A stretch of DNA of 64,000 nucleotides from Sphingomonas swuensis (GCF_039538045.1 NZ_BAABBQ010000001.1:124001-188000); one strand, 5' to 3'; positions 52,075 to 63,586 are shown, counted from the first letter of the stretch. Translations and numbers: made by a program. Notes: generated from the sequence alone by a model not told the origin.

Positions 52075-52656
52075 TCACCCCCCTCCCGGAGCGGCAGCGC
52101 CCGCCGCGACGCTGATCGACAGCGGCAGGTCGCCGGTCGGGCGGATGGCGGTGACGAGCCGGTCGAACGCCTCGCAATCGCGGTCCTCGGGGGTCGCGCC
52201 GCCGCCGTCGCGCTGCTCGGCCGCGCGGTCGAGCCGGCAGAGCATCGCATAGCCCAGCCGGCTGTCGAGATAATGGCGATGGCCGACCAGCTCGCCTCCT
52301 TCGTAGGTGAAGTCGAAGCTGCCCTCGAAGGCGCGCTCGAGCAGATAGTCGGCGAGCCGCTGGCGGGCGTGGACCAGCGCCGAGTCCCAGGCGGCGGCGA
52401 AGGAGGGATTGTTGCGGCGGTGGCGGTAGAGCGTGTTGCGCGAGAAACCGACCTCGGCCGCGGCGCGGTGCACCATCCCGCACTCGGCCAGCCGCTCGCA
52501 GAAGGCGGCCATCACCGCCACGGTCAGCGGGCGCGGCGGATCCTGCCCGGGCGGCTCGGCCTGCGGCGGGCACAGGCCGCGCCGCGGGGTGAGCGGATCG
52601 TCGGCATCGAAGATGGCGGCGGAGGCGGGCTCGCGATGGTCGGGTGAGTCGCTCAT
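52075..52656 (-). CDS. HTH protein resembling terminase-small-subunit fold
   Basis: 193 residues. A disordered, Pro-rich start (MSDSPDHREPASAAIFDADD) precedes a central HTH: VMAAFCERLAECGMVHRAAA then EVGFSRNTLYRHRRNNPSFA, and WDSALVHARQRLADYLLERA. This pattern resembles terminase-small-subunit and transposase-type helix-turn-helix domains, but no phage genes are nearby. The C-terminal part is variable. I take it to be a chromosomal DNA-binding protein of unknown role. Confidence 0.68.
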   Translation of the reverse strand: MSDSPDHREPASAAIFDADDPLTPRRGLCPPQAEPPGQDPPRPLTVAVMAAFCERLAECGMVHRAAAEVGFSRNTLYRHRRNNPSFAAAWDSALVHARQRLADYLLERAFEGSFDFTYEGGELVGHRHYLDSRLGYAMLCRLDRAAEQRDGGGATPEDRDCEAFDRLVTAIRPTGDLPLSISVAAGAAAPGGG

Positions 52657-52767
52657 CCACCAGGATAAGCCACGCCAAATCCTACTAGTGAAGGGGGTGC
52701 TTTCCTCGCCGTCCGGCGCCGCTAGGATGGAGCGGGGCCCGGCGCCCCTCGCGAGGACGGAAGCGGC

Positions 52768-53331
52768 ATGGATGCGTTCGACTATCTGGCGGTGCTGCTG
52801 TCAATCATCCTCGGGCTTGCGATCCAGCAGGTGCTGCAGGGCTATCGCGCACTGATCCTGTCGCGGGCCCGGGTCCGCTTCTACGGTCCGCCTTTGGTGT
52901 GGTCGGCCTTCATCCTGGCGATGGTCGCGCAGCATTGGTGGGCGAGCTTCGGGCTGGCCGGGCGGAGCGAGTGGAGCTTCGCCGATTTCGCCGCTTGCCT
53001 CCTCGTCACGGCGCTCATCTACATGGCGGCAGCGATCGTGCTTCCTGACGTGCGGCCTCAGGAAGAGCTCGACCTCGAGCGCCATTATTATGACGAGCGC
53101 ACCGCTTTCTTCGGGCTGCTGCTGGCGGCCGTCGCCGCGAGCGTGCTGCGCGAGGTGCAGCTCGAAGGGCGGCTGCCCGAGCCGACAAACCTCGCCTTCC
53201 ACGGCGTCTTCGCCGCGGTCGCGCTGGTCGGCCTCGCGACGCGCACGGGCTGGGTCCACAAATTGCTGGCAGGCGCGGTCACGGTCAGCTTCGTCGCTTA
53301 TGTGTGGGCGCTATTCGGGCGACTGGGGTGA
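52768..53331 (+). CDS. Polytopic membrane protein, unknown
   Basis: 187 residues with about five hydrophobic segments: near 5-25 (LAVLLSIILGLAIQQVLQGY), 42-60 (VWSAFILAMVAQHWWASFGL), 74-92 (CLLVTALIYMAAAIVLPDV), 110-125 and 143-180. The loop VRPQEELDLERHYYDERTAF is acidic. I do not recognise the family. It overlaps the next gene by 4 bp (GTGA), so the two are coexpressed. Confidence 0.75.
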   Translation: MDAFDYLAVLLSIILGLAIQQVLQGYRALILSRARVRFYGPPLVWSAFILAMVAQHWWASFGLAGRSEWSFADFAACLLVTALIYMAAAIVLPDVRPQEELDLERHYYDERTAFFGLLLAAVAASVLREVQLEGRLPEPTNLAFHGVFAAVALVGLATRTGWVHKLLAGAVTVSFVAYVWALFGRLG

Positions 53332-53903
53332 GCGAGGAAAGGACGCGCGGCGGGCTGCCGATTCTGCATTTCGCCGACCAGGCGGCGCTGGAGGTGTGGC
53401 TGGAGGCGCAGCCCGAAGAGCATAAGGGCATCTGGCTCAAGCTCGCCAAGAAGGGGCAGGGCGTCTCGTCGGTGAGCGTCCGCGAGGCGATCGACGCGGG
53501 GCTGTGCTTCGGCTGGATCGACGGGCTGATCAACCGCCTCGACGAGCGCTTCTACCTCGTCCGCTACACCCCGCGCAGGCCGCGATCGAAATGGTCCCTG
53601 GTCAACGTCGAACGCGCCGAGGCGCTGCTCGCCGAGGGGCGCGTGCGCGAGGGCGGACGCAAGCAGATCGAGGCCGCCAAGGCGGACGGCCGCTGGGACG
53701 CCGCCTACCCGCCGGCAAGCCGGATGGAAGTGCCGGAGGATCTGGTCGTGGCGCTGGAGGCGGACCCGGCGGCGAAGGCCGCATTCGGAGCGCTGAAGGG
53801 CGGCGAGCGTTATTCGGTGCTGTACCGGCTGCACCAGGTGCAGGCGGCGGAGAAGCGGAAGGCGGCGGTGGCGAAAGTGGTGATGGGCCTAAGGGGCGGG
53901 TAG
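53328..53903 (+). CDS. YdeI/OmpD-associated-family protein
   Basis: 191 residues from GTG 53328, overlapping the upstream stop. LPILHFADQAALEVWLEAQP, GIWLKLAKKGQGVSSVSVRE, EAIDAGLCFGWIDGLINRLD and YLVRYTPRRPRSKWSLVNVE match the YdeI (OmpD-associated) family, with a C-terminal helical segment from EKRKAAVAKVV. The family is stress-linked, and antimicrobial peptide resistance has been proposed; the biochemical role is unclear. Confidence 0.86.
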   Translation: MSEERTRGGLPILHFADQAALEVWLEAQPEEHKGIWLKLAKKGQGVSSVSVREAIDAGLCFGWIDGLINRLDERFYLVRYTPRRPRSKWSLVNVERAEALLAEGRVREGGRKQIEAAKADGRWDAAYPPASRMEVPEDLVVALEADPAAKAAFGALKGGERYSVLYRLHQVQAAEKRKAAVAKVVMGLRGG

Positions 53904-53978
53904 CGCGAGGCCGCGCGAACCTCTCCAAGAGTGAGACCTGCGGGCAGACGGCTTAAACCGCAGAAGAAGGAGCGCATC

Positions 53979-54260
53979 ATGGCTGAAGCTTGGTGGAACG
54001 ACACGCTGATCGCCCGCAGCGACGACATCGTCACGGTCGAGGGCAACGCCTATTTTCCGCTCGATTCGGTGACACCGGGCGTGCTGACGGGCAGTGCCAC
54101 GACCAGTATCTGCCCGTGGAAAGGCACCGCGCATTATCATTCGCTGTCGGCGAACGGCGCCGAGAACCGCGATGCCGCCTGGTATTATCCCGACCCCAAG
54201 CCGGCCGCGAAGGAGATTGCTGGACGGGTGGCCTTCTGGCGCGGGGTCGAGGTGCGCTGA
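53979..54260 (+). CDS. DUF427 protein
   Basis: 93 residues from ATG 53979 with AAGAAGGAG upstream. The sequence WWNDTLIARSDDIVTVEGNA, YFPLDSVTPGVLTGSATTSI, CPWKGTAHYHSLSANGAENR and AAWYYPDPKPAAKEIAGRVA spans the complete DUF427 fold (double-psi-like barrel, Cys and Trp conserved). Function is unknown; it is common in bacteria as a single small gene. Confidence 0.9.
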   Translation: MAEAWWNDTLIARSDDIVTVEGNAYFPLDSVTPGVLTGSATTSICPWKGTAHYHSLSANGAENRDAAWYYPDPKPAAKEIAGRVAFWRGVEVR

Positions 54261-54327
54261 CCCGCAGTCGCTTGGCGGAAGTCGCTGTCGGCGGCGCTGC
54301 CAGAAGGCTGTGACGACGTTTATTCCC

Positions 54328-55035
54328 TCAGCGGAAGACGCAGCTCGCTCCCGCCCACATGTCGGTGATCCGTGCTTCGACTCCCGCTCCGTCCAGCAGG
54401 CCGTTGATCTCGCCGGAGCGGAACTCAGTCCCGAGGCTGGTCTTCGCGAAGGTCGCGACCTGGGCGTCCGTCAGTTGGGCGCGGCTGCTGCCTGGCCCGA
54501 CCCCGGAAGCGGTCCCGATCTCTGGCCCACGCGGACCGGCGGAGCGACCGTCGAGGGCCCATCCCGTCAGCTTGCCGGCCTGGAAATAGAGCTTCAGCCC
54601 GTCGGGCCAGGCGGCATAGGCAAGCGGGCCGGCGCCACAGTCGGCCTGCGTGCCAGTGACCGGCGGACCACGGGAGGCGAGCAGCGCTTCGACCTCGGCG
54701 CGTGCGGTGCCGAAGGGTATCGGCCGGGCGCGGCCGGTCGCACGGTCGAACAGGCGCAGGCCCTCGCTCTCGACCGCGAGCGCCGGAGTGGCGGGCTCCG
54801 GCGTGACGATGGGTGTAGACGCCGGTCCGGTGATGTTCGAAGAGGTCGCTGTCGCCGGGCGCGAGATGGGTGAGGTCGCTGGCGGCTGGGCTGCGGGGAC
54901 GTTTTCGGCGACCGGCGCGGCACCCGCGTCCGAACGGTTTTCCTCCGGGCTCTCGCGCCCGGAACAGCCCGCAAGCAGCATCGCTCCGAGGGCCAGTGTG
55001 AGCGCATTACGACTCGGCATTGCTTTGAGGGTCAT
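54328..55035 (-). CDS. Predicted lipoprotein, unknown
   Basis: 235 residues from ATG 55035 (an internal Met at residue 6 is possible). The lipobox LLAGC (about 20-24) follows a hydrophobic signal. A Pro/Ala/Thr-rich low-complexity linker of about 65 residues leads to a C-terminal domain with PIPFGTARAEVEALLASRGP, DGLKLYFQAGKLTGWALDGR and two cysteines (GTQADCGAG and GASCVF at the end). That domain resembles periplasmic binding folds of unknown role. No partner is obvious. Confidence 0.75.
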   Translation of the reverse strand: MTLKAMPSRNALTLALGAMLLAGCSGRESPEENRSDAGAAPVAENVPAAQPPATSPISRPATATSSNITGPASTPIVTPEPATPALAVESEGLRLFDRATGRARPIPFGTARAEVEALLASRGPPVTGTQADCGAGPLAYAAWPDGLKLYFQAGKLTGWALDGRSAGPRGPEIGTASGVGPGSSRAQLTDAQVATFAKTSLGTEFRSGEINGLLDGAGVEARITDMWAGASCVFR

Positions 55036-55159
55036 CGGTTGGCTCCGCTGCGGGCCGGCGAGATGGCCCGACCCCGCAGAGGCCAACGCCTGCGCCTGGC
55101 AAAGGAGGCGCGACCGGTACGATCGGCCGCCCACCCCAAGGGATGAGCGGCCATTTCGA

Positions 55160-55567
55160 TTAGCGCACCTGGATCCGGACCAGCGGACGGGCGGCGCGGC
55201 GGGCTACGGGGTCGTAGCGGAGGCGGACGCTGGCGACGTCGCGGCGGTTGCCGCGGAGGTCGACCGCCCGGGTACAGGTGCCGGCATTGAGAACGGCCCT
55301 GGTGTTCACGTCCTGGCGGGTGCCGTTGGCGAAGCGGATGTCGAAATCGCGCAGGCGCAGCGGCGCGTTGAGGGCGCAGACGCGGATCTCGCGCTGGCGG
55401 GTCACGCCGGGGAGGTTGACCGTGTCGCTGTCGCGGCCGTCGACGGTCGTATAGCCGATGGTTCGCCAGTTGCCCTCGTTCCAGCGCCACTGCTGGGCGG
55501 CGGCGGGAGCGGCGGCAGTGAGCGCGGCGGCGGCGCCGGCGAGGCCCAGGATCAGATGCTTGTTCAT
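55160..55567 (-). CDS. DUF2541-like exported protein
   Basis: 135 residues from ATG 55567, with signal peptide MNKHLILGLAGAAAALTAAA. The mature domain RTIGYTTVDGRDSDTVNLPG, REIRVCALNAPLRLRDFDIR, FANGTRQDVNTRAVLNAGTC and VRLRYDPVARRAARPLVRIQ matches DUF2541-type small beta-sandwich proteins. The two cysteines probably form a disulfide. It may bind something at the envelope; function is unknown. Confidence 0.78.
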   Translation of the reverse strand: MNKHLILGLAGAAAALTAAAPAAAQQWRWNEGNWRTIGYTTVDGRDSDTVNLPGVTRQREIRVCALNAPLRLRDFDIRFANGTRQDVNTRAVLNAGTCTRAVDLRGNRRDVASVRLRYDPVARRAARPLVRIQVR

Positions 55568-55658
55568 CGTTGCTCTCCTTGCATTGACTTGCAGGACGGC
55601 AACCCTGGACCCTCGCGCCGACACCTCGCCTGAACCGCCGGTTGTGGGAGCGTCAGCT

Positions 55659-57703
<2,045 letters not shown>

Positions 57704-57766
57704 GGACGTCATAGAAAGGCGCGCGGCATTGCGCCAGCGCCAAGGGGGCGGCATCAGTCGGGACCC

Positions 57767-58657
57767 ATGGCGCTGACCCATCTCGACCGGCTCGAGGCCG
57801 AGAGCATCCACATCCTGCGCGAGGTGGCGGCGACCGCGCGGGCGCCGGTGTTCCTCTATTCGATCGGCAAGGATTCGAGCGTCATGCTCCACCTTGCGCT
57901 CAAGGCCTTCGCGCCGGCGCCGCCGCCCTTCCCCTTCCTCCACATCGCCAGCGGGTGGGACTTCGGGGCGATGCTGGCGCACCGTGACGCCATGGCGGCG
58001 CGCCACGGGCTCGACCTCAGGGTCTGGCAGCACGCGGCGGGGCTGAGCCCGTTCGACACGCCGACCCCGGCCTATACGCGGACCATGCTGACCGAGGCGC
58101 TGCGCGACGCGCTCAGGGCGGGCGGCTACGACGCAGCGTTCGGAGGCGGGCGGCGCGACGAGGAGAAGGCGCGGGCCAAGGAGCGCATCTTCTCCTTCCG
58201 CGGGCGCGGCGGCGGGTGGGATCCCAAGCTCCAGCGGCCCGAATTGTGGAACCTCTACAATGGGCGGGTCCATGCCGGCGAGAGCCTGCGGGTCTTCCCG
58301 CTGAGCAACTGGACCGAGCGCGACGTGTGGGAATATATCGCCCGCGAGGACGTGCCGGTGGTCCCGCTCTACCTTGCCGCCGAGCGGCCGACGGTCGAGC
58401 GCGACGGCACCCTGCTGATGGTCGACGATCCCGAGGCGCTGGCACTCCGACCCGGCGAACAGGTCGTGACCCGGCGGATCCGCTTCCGCACCATGGGCTG
58501 CTGGCCGCTGACCGGTGCGATCGAAAGCGAGGCCGACACGCTCGAGACGCTGCTGGCCGAGATGGACGCGATGCGCGTCAGCGAGCGGGCGGGCCGGGTG
58601 ATCGACCGCGACGAGAGCGCCTCGATGGAAGTGAAGAAGCGCGAGGGCTATTTCTGA
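57767..58657 (+). CDS. cysD: Sulfate adenylyltransferase subunit 2 (CysD)
   Basis: Small catalytic subunit of ATP sulfurylase, 296 residues. The PP-loop is [20 protein letters not shown] (about 25-44), followed by [35 protein letters not shown] and [20 protein letters not shown] (substrate binding), then [20 protein letters not shown]. Its TGA overlaps the ATG of cysNC. It starts assimilatory sulfate reduction. Confidence 0.95.
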   Translation: MALTHLDRLEAESIHILREVAATARAPVFLYSIGKDSSVMLHLALKAFAPAPPPFPFLHIASGWDFGAMLAHRDAMAARHGLDLRVWQHAAGLSPFDTPTPAYTRTMLTEALRDALRAGGYDAAFGGGRRDEEKARAKERIFSFRGRGGGWDPKLQRPELWNLYNGRVHAGESLRVFPLSNWTERDVWEYIAREDVPVVPLYLAAERPTVERDGTLLMVDDPEALALRPGEQVVTRRIRFRTMGCWPLTGAIESEADTLETLLAEMDAMRVSERAGRVIDRDESASMEVKKREGYF

Positions 58658-60495
58658 TGGACCTGCTGCGCTTCATCACCTGCGGCTCGGTCGACGACGG
58701 CAAGTCGACGCTGATCGGGCGGCTTCTGCACGACTGCGGAGCGGTCCCCGACGACCAGCTGGAGGCGCTCGCGCGCGACAGCCGGAAGGTGGGCACGCAG
58801 GGGCAGGAGATCGACTATGCGCTGCTGGTCGACGGGCTTGCGGCCGAGCGCGAGCAGGGCATCACCATCGACGTCGCCTACCGCTTTTTCTCGAGCGCGG
58901 CGCGGCGGTTCATCGTCGCCGACTGCCCGGGGCACGAGCAATATACGCGCAACATGGCGACGGGCGCCTCGACCGCCGACGCGGCGGTGCTGCTGGTCGA
59001 TGCGCGCAAGGGCGTGCTGACCCAGACGAGGCGGCATGCGGCGATCTGCCGGCTGATGGGGGTCGGGAGCCTGATCCTCGCGGTCAACAAGATGGACCTC
59101 GTCGGCTGGGACCGGGCGCGGTTCGCGGCGATCGTCGCCGAGTTCGAGCGGTTCGCGGACGAGCAGGGCCTGGCCCTCGCCGCGGCGATCCCGCTGTCGG
59201 GGCTGACCGGCGCCAATGTCGCTGCCCGCGCCGCAGAGACGCCATGGCATGACGGGCCGACGCTGATCGAGGCGCTCGAGGCGGTACCCGGGAGCGACCA
59301 GGCGACCGAGGGGCCGCTTCGCTTGCCGGTTCAGTGGGTGGTTCGTCCGCACCAGGATTTCCGCGGCTTCGCCGGGCTGATCGCGGCGGGGACGGTCGAG
59401 CGCGGACAGGACGTCCGCGTGCTGCCCTCAGGACGGACCAGCCGGATCGCCGCCATATACGTCGGCGAGACCGAGGTGGTGCGGGCCGAGGCGGCGCAGT
59501 CGGTGACGGTGACGCTGACCGACGCGGTCGATTGCGGACGCGGCTCGACCATCGTCGCGCTAGCGAAGCCGCCCGAAGTGGCCGATCAGTTCGAGGCGAG
59601 CCTCGTCTGGCTGCACGAGGAGCCGCTGGTGCCGGGCCGCGGCTACTGGCTGCAGCTTGCGACGCAGACGGTCACCGCGACCGTTCAGTCGCCCAAATAT
59701 GAGCTCGGGATCGACAGCGGCGAGCAGCTTGCGGCGAAGACTCTCGGGCTGAATGCGATCGGGGTCGCCGAGATCGCCACCGATCGGCCGCTGGCGTTCG
59801 AACCCTATGCGCAGAGCCGGACGATGGGCGGCTTCATCCTGATCGACAAGGCGACCAACGCGACGGTCGCGGCGGGAATGCTCCACTTCGCGCTTCGCCG
59901 CGCGCAGAACGTCCACTGGCAGGCGATCGAGATCAGCCGCGAGGCGCATGCCCGGCAGAAAGGGCAGCGGCCGTGCGTGGTCTGGCTGACCGGGCTATCG
60001 GGGTCGGGCAAGTCGACCATCGCCAACCTCGTCGAGAAGAGGCTGTTCGAGCTCGGCCGGCACAGCTTCCTGCTCGACGGGGACAATGTCCGGCACGGGC
60101 TGAGCCGCGACCTCGGCTTCACCGAGGCCGACCGGATCGAGAACGTCCGCCGGGTGGCCGAGGTCGCCAAGCTGATGGGCGACGCCGGGCTGATCGTCAT
60201 CACCGCCTTCATCTCGCCCTTCCGAGCCGAGCGCGAGATGGTCCGGCGCATGCTTCCGGAGGGCGAGTTCCTCGAGGTGTTCGTCGATACGCCGATCGAG
60301 GAAGCCGAGCGGCGCGATCCCAAGGGGCTCTATGCCAAGGCGCGCGCGGGCGAGATCCGCAACTTCACCGGGATCGACAGCCCCTATGAGGCACCCGAAG
60401 CGCCCGACCTCAGGATCGACACCACGCTGATCGGAGCGGAGGCGGCGGCCGAGGAGATCGTCGCGCTGCTGATGGGTCGGGGAACGGCATCTTAA
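58657..60495 (+). CDS. cysNC: Bifunctional CysNC: sulfate adenylyltransferase GTPase and APS kinase
   Basis: 612 residues from ATG 58657. The N-terminal GTPase (CysN) has [20 protein letters not shown] (about 6-25), [15 protein letters not shown] (switch), [17 protein letters not shown] (G3) and [10 protein letters not shown] (G4), then EF-Tu-like barrels. The C-terminal APS kinase (CysC, from about 440) has [40 protein letters not shown] and [20 protein letters not shown]. The fusion couples APS synthesis and phosphorylation. It ends a cysD-cysNC operon; no cysH follows. Confidence 0.95.
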   Translation: MDLLRFITCGSVDDGKSTLIGRLLHDCGAVPDDQLEALARDSRKVGTQGQEIDYALLVDGLAAEREQGITIDVAYRFFSSAARRFIVADCPGHEQYTRNMATGASTADAAVLLVDARKGVLTQTRRHAAICRLMGVGSLILAVNKMDLVGWDRARFAAIVAEFERFADEQGLALAAAIPLSGLTGANVAARAAETPWHDGPTLIEALEAVPGSDQATEGPLRLPVQWVVRPHQDFRGFAGLIAAGTVERGQDVRVLPSGRTSRIAAIYVGETEVVRAEAAQSVTVTLTDAVDCGRGSTIVALAKPPEVADQFEASLVWLHEEPLVPGRGYWLQLATQTVTATVQSPKYELGIDSGEQLAAKTLGLNAIGVAEIATDRPLAFEPYAQSRTMGGFILIDKATNATVAAGMLHFALRRAQNVHWQAIEISREAHARQKGQRPCVVWLTGLSGSGKSTIANLVEKRLFELGRHSFLLDGDNVRHGLSRDLGFTEADRIENVRRVAEVAKLMGDAGLIVITAFISPFRAEREMVRRMLPEGEFLEVFVDTPIEEAERRDPKGLYAKARAGEIRNFTGIDSPYEAPEAPDLRIDTTLIGAEAAAEEIVALLMGRGTAS

Positions 60496-60545
60496 GAGTT
60501 GCGGGGGAAACTCCGCGCGCTCGTCAGCGTAAGGATGCCCATTCG

Positions 60546-61313
60546 ATGTTCGGCCGTCGCAAGGTTCCACCGGCTCCTCCCCCGCCCCCGGCTCCTCCCC
60601 CAGGCGGGAGCGACGACGATCCCAAGCGGCAGCCCGGACACCAGGCGGTCCTTCGCCACCTGCGCGAGCAGGAAGCGACCGAGCCGCATGTCCGCGAGCA
60701 ACTGGCCGGGCGAATCCTATTCGACCTTGCCTGTCGCATCGTGGCCGACCCGCGCGGGGTCAGGATCGAGACCGTGCTCGCCGTGCTCGCGTCGGTCGGC
60801 GGAAGCGAGTGCCTCGCCGCCGTCATCGAGGAAGCGCCGCCCGGGACCAAGATGGAGGAGCTCGGCCTGCTCGTGGTCGAAGCCAGAAACGGCGAGCTCT
60901 TCTTCTTCGGCGACGAGCCCAATCGCCTGCTCGCCGAGGCGCCCGATTCGCTCGTCAGCCTCGCCTTCGGAGCCGCCCAGGCGCTGGGCGCGCCCGTCAC
61001 GATGGAAATGATCACCGACGAGATGCGCAAGGTCGCCGGGCTGGTCGGGTCGGACGACTATGAGCGGCTCGACCTTCCGCCCGAGCATCAGGTCGATCGC
61101 CCGAGCGAATGGGTGCGGGTGTTCGGAAAGACGATGCGCGAGGCGCTCGACCTCTACGACGTTCGCCCCAAGCGGCGCGCCGCCGCGTTCGGTTTTGCCA
61201 TCCAGCGTGCCCTCGACGCATCCAAGGGGCAGATCGATCCGCTGCTCGCGGCGACGATCGTGCTCCAGTGCTCCTGCCGGTCAGCCAAGCGGCTCGCCGT
61301 CGCCCCACAATGA
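60546..61313 (+). CDS. Soluble protein with proline-rich N-terminus, unknown
   Basis: 255 residues starting MFGRRKVPPAPPPPPAPPPG, a Pro tract of about 15 residues, then helical stretches: LREQEATEPHVREQLAGRIL, RIETVLAVLASVGGSECLAA, GTKMEELGLLVVEARNGELF and RAAAFGFAIQRALDASKGQI. No signal peptide or membrane segment is seen. I do not recognise the family. It is 50 bp downstream of cysNC but is probably independent. Confidence 0.72.
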   Translation: MFGRRKVPPAPPPPPAPPPGGSDDDPKRQPGHQAVLRHLREQEATEPHVREQLAGRILFDLACRIVADPRGVRIETVLAVLASVGGSECLAAVIEEAPPGTKMEELGLLVVEARNGELFFFGDEPNRLLAEAPDSLVSLAFGAAQALGAPVTMEMITDEMRKVAGLVGSDDYERLDLPPEHQVDRPSEWVRVFGKTMREALDLYDVRPKRRAAAFGFAIQRALDASKGQIDPLLAATIVLQCSCRSAKRLAVAPQ

Positions 61314-61419
61314 GGGCGCGCGATGGTGGCCGCGAAGCCACAATCGACGGACGGAGCACAATAAGCGGACCCAAAGCGGAACCCCGCCGTTGAGGCTCCG
61401 GTCAACAGGAGAAATTTGA

Positions 61420-61692
61420 ATGCGCGCTCTTATCCTCGTCGCCGGTGCGGCGCTCAGCCTCGCGGCCTGCGGTGGCAACACCGACACCGCGAACAGCGAA
61501 GCCAATGCGATGAACATGGACAGTAACATGACCATGGACTCGAACATGATGTCGTCGGATTCCAACATGATGGCCGGCAACATGGGTGGCATGGACGGCA
61601 ACATGTCGACCAACATGGCCACCGAGAACAACATGATGATGAACGACATGAACACCAACGCGCCGGACACCAATCTCGCCAACGGGATGTAA
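61420..61692 (+). CDS. Met/Asn-rich lipoprotein
   Basis: 90 residues. The signal peptide ends with lipobox LAAC (about 14-17). The mature part is almost wholly low-complexity Met/Asn with Ser and Asp: MNMDSNMTMDSNMMSSDSNM, NMSTNMATENNMMMNDMN and similar. Many methionines in extracytoplasmic proteins can bind Cu(I) or Ag(I), or buffer oxidants, but no copper genes are nearby. Similar lipoproteins occur in sphingomonads. A strong terminator lies 58 bp downstream. Confidence 0.7.
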   Translation: MRALILVAGAALSLAACGGNTDTANSEANAMNMDSNMTMDSNMMSSDSNMMAGNMGGMDGNMSTNMATENNMMMNDMNTNAPDTNLANGM

Positions 61693-61750
61693 TCCGGAGC
61701 CTTGATGGACTCCCTGGGACGACGTTCACGCACGTTCGTCCCGCAAGACT

Positions 61751-61787
61751 GGAGCGCTCGCGCCACTGTCGCGAGTGCTCCTTTTTT
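61751..61787 (+). terminator. Strong terminator after the Met-rich lipoprotein
   Basis: GGAGCGCTCGCG (61751-61762), a 7-nt loop, CGCGAGTGCTCC (61770-61781) with one mismatch-type G-T pair, then TTTTTT (61782-61787). This is a textbook intrinsic terminator on the plus strand. Confidence 0.9.
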
Positions 61788-61864
61788 GCATCCAGATCGG
61801 ATATACCTTCTTAACTTGTTAACCAGGCTCAGTTAACGGCGTTTCCGATAGAGGGAGTGACGAC

Positions 61865-62035
61865 GTGCTGAGGACCATCTGCCGCGCCTTCGGGCATCGC
61901 CGCGACAAGCGCAGCGTGCGGCCGTTGATGGACGGGTGGCGCGGCGAATACCGGCGCTGCGGAGCTCCGATGATCCGGACGGCGAGCGCCAAGTGGCGCC
62001 TCGCGGCCCCGCGAACGGCGTCGCTCGACCGCTGA
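61865..62035 (+). CDS. Small Cys/His-containing protein, unknown
   Basis: 56 residues from GTG 61865, with AGAGGGAG 9 bp upstream. VLRTICRAFGHRRDKRSVRP starts it, and GWRGEYRRCGAPMIRTAS follows; a Cys and a His near the start and a Cys-Gly near the middle resemble a tiny zinc-binding fold seen in sphingomonad small proteins. The composition is basic, with G/C at third positions. It ends 7 bp before the convergent MipA gene. TTAAC motifs lie upstream at 61813-61838. Confidence 0.5.
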   Translation: MLRTICRAFGHRRDKRSVRPLMDGWRGEYRRCGAPMIRTASAKWRLAAPRTASLDR

Positions 62036-62042
62036 GCCGCTC

Positions 62043-62891
62043 CTAGAAGTTGTAGCCGACGCCCGCAGCGGCGAACCAGGACGAGGCGCTTCCGCGATCG
62101 GCGACCAGCGGACTGCGCTTGAAGTCGCCGAGCAGTCGCGAGTGGCGGACCAGCCCGAACAGCCCGAAGCCCTTGCGGCGCAGGTCGCCCGACAGCGCAT
62201 GGCCGACGAACAGCGTGCCCGCGACATTCTTGAGCCCGCCCTTGGGGGTGTAGGTCGGCAGGCCGCTCGCCAGCGTGTCGGTCGGGGTGATGCCGAAATA
62301 GTAGCGGGCGTAGCGGTCCGAGACGATGTCGCCGCTGACCGACAGGGTGGCGAAGGTGGCGGTCGAGAGCGGGGTCGCGAAGCTGACGCTCGGGGTCATG
62401 TAGGTGCTCTGGTGGCCGCTCGCGATGTCGCTCAGCACCCGCAGGCGGAAGGTCAGCTTGTCGTAGGGATTGGTGATCTCGCGGATGCCGATGCCGCCGG
62501 CGAAACCGAATTCGATCGAGGGGTCGAGCTCGGGCAGGAGGTCGACCACGTCGTCCTTGACCTTGCCCGAGCGGCTGAGGTCGACGTTGAAGGTCGGGCC
62601 GATGTCGAAGTCGATCTTGCCGGGAAGGTCGATCGCGTCGACCGTCAGGCCGAGCCCCTCGCTCTCGATCGAGATCCCGCCGAGCCTCGCACGGACCACT
62701 CCGCCGGGGATGATCCGATAGTCGTCCGAGCCTTCGTAGTCGGGGCCGATGGCGGCCCCGATGCCGAGCTGGAGCGAATTGCGGGCACCCGGGTCCGGAG
62801 CCTCGCCGGTCTGCTGCGCGAGGGCGGGGGTCGCGGCGCAGGCGAGGAGGACGGCAAGCAGGTGGCGCATGTGATTGTTCATCCCGTTCAT
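62043..62891 (-). CDS. MipA/OmpV-family outer-membrane protein
   Basis: 282 residues from ATG 62891 (ATG 62882, MNNHMRHLLAVLLACA, is also possible). A signal peptide ends TPALAQ. The barrel has SLQLGIGAAIGPDYEGSDDY, the diagnostic MipA start, and repeated strands such as FGFAGGIGIREITNPYDKLT and SVSFATPLSTATFATLSVSG, ending FAAAGVGYNF with terminal Phe. MipA proteins scaffold peptidoglycan enzymes or act as porin-like OmpV; neither can be chosen here. Confidence 0.88.
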   Translation of the reverse strand: MNGMNNHMRHLLAVLLACAATPALAQQTGEAPDPGARNSLQLGIGAAIGPDYEGSDDYRIIPGGVVRARLGGISIESEGLGLTVDAIDLPGKIDFDIGPTFNVDLSRSGKVKDDVVDLLPELDPSIEFGFAGGIGIREITNPYDKLTFRLRVLSDIASGHQSTYMTPSVSFATPLSTATFATLSVSGDIVSDRYARYYFGITPTDTLASGLPTYTPKGGLKNVAGTLFVGHALSGDLRRKGFGLFGLVRHSRLLGDFKRSPLVADRGSASSWFAAAGVGYNF

Positions 62892-62934
62892 TACGCGCGG
62901 GAGACGAACGGGACCGCCCTTGGTTCCTAAGGCC

Positions 62935-63273
62935 TCAGTCGCCGGCGCCGGGCTCGGCCGAGAAGTAGGCGTCGTACTTGCCGTCCTTGCCCTTATAGTC
63001 GTCGGCGTCGGCCGGACTGTCCTTCTTGCGGGTGATGTTGGGCCACTGCGCCGAGAAGGTCGCGTTGAGCTCGAGCCATTTCTCGTTGCCGCTCTCGGTA
63101 TCGGGAAGGATCGCCTCGGCCGGGCACTCGGGCTCGCAGACGCCGCAGTCGATGCACTCGTTGGGGTTGATGACGAGCATGTTGTCGCCCTCGTAGAAGC
63201 AGTCGACGGGGCACACCTCGACGCAGTCCATATATTTGCAGCGGATGCAGGCGTCGGTGACGACGTAGGTCAT
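62935..63273 (-). CDS. fdxA: Ferredoxin FdxA (7Fe-8S type)
   Basis: 112 residues from ATG 63273 ([20 protein letters not shown]). The first cluster has C-x2-C-x4-C-x3-C as [20 protein letters not shown], and the second has [16 protein letters not shown]. These spacings match a 7Fe-8S ferredoxin with one [3Fe-4S] and one [4Fe-4S] cluster. The charged C-terminal tail of about 40 residues is usual in alphaproteobacterial FdxA. It lies after the S4-domain gene in the same direction. Confidence 0.95.
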   Translation of the reverse strand: MTYVVTDACIRCKYMDCVEVCPVDCFYEGDNMLVINPNECIDCGVCEPECPAEAILPDTESGNEKWLELNATFSAQWPNITRKKDSPADADDYKGKDGKYDAYFSAEPGAGD

Positions 63274-63310
63274 GGCGGCTTCTCTAATGCTCCCTGTTCG
63301 GTGTCCTGCG

Positions 63311-63583
63311 CTATGCCGCGCCGGGTCCCTCGTCAACGCCCACGTCCTCGTAACAGGCCCGCGCCTCGGGGGCGGGGCCGCGGCGGCCGGGCAGCGACAG
63401 CACGCGGATGACCCGGATGCTTCCCCGGAGCGGCATGGTGACGGTGCTCCCGACCCGCACGGTGTCGGAGGTCTTGAGCGCGCGGCGGCCGTCGATGCGG
63501 GTCCGGCCCTCCTCGATCAGCGCCTGGGCCTGGGTGCGCGATTTGAGGAGTCGGACGAAGAAGAGATATTTGTCGAGACGCAC
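63311..63583 (-). CDS. S4-domain RNA-binding protein (Hsp15-like)
   Basis: 90 residues from GTG 63583. The S4 domain is [40 protein letters not shown] and [20 protein letters not shown]. Hsp15-type proteins rescue stalled 50S subunits with peptidyl-tRNA. It starts 4 bp after the helicase-type gene, a pairing I recall from alphaproteobacteria, so the two probably act in RNA or ribosome quality control. Confidence 0.88.
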   Translation of the reverse strand: MRLDKYLFFVRLLKSRTQAQALIEEGRTRIDGRRALKTSDTVRVGSTVTMPLRGSIRVIRVLSLPGRRGPAPEARACYEDVGVDEGPGAA

Positions 63584-63586
63584 GAC

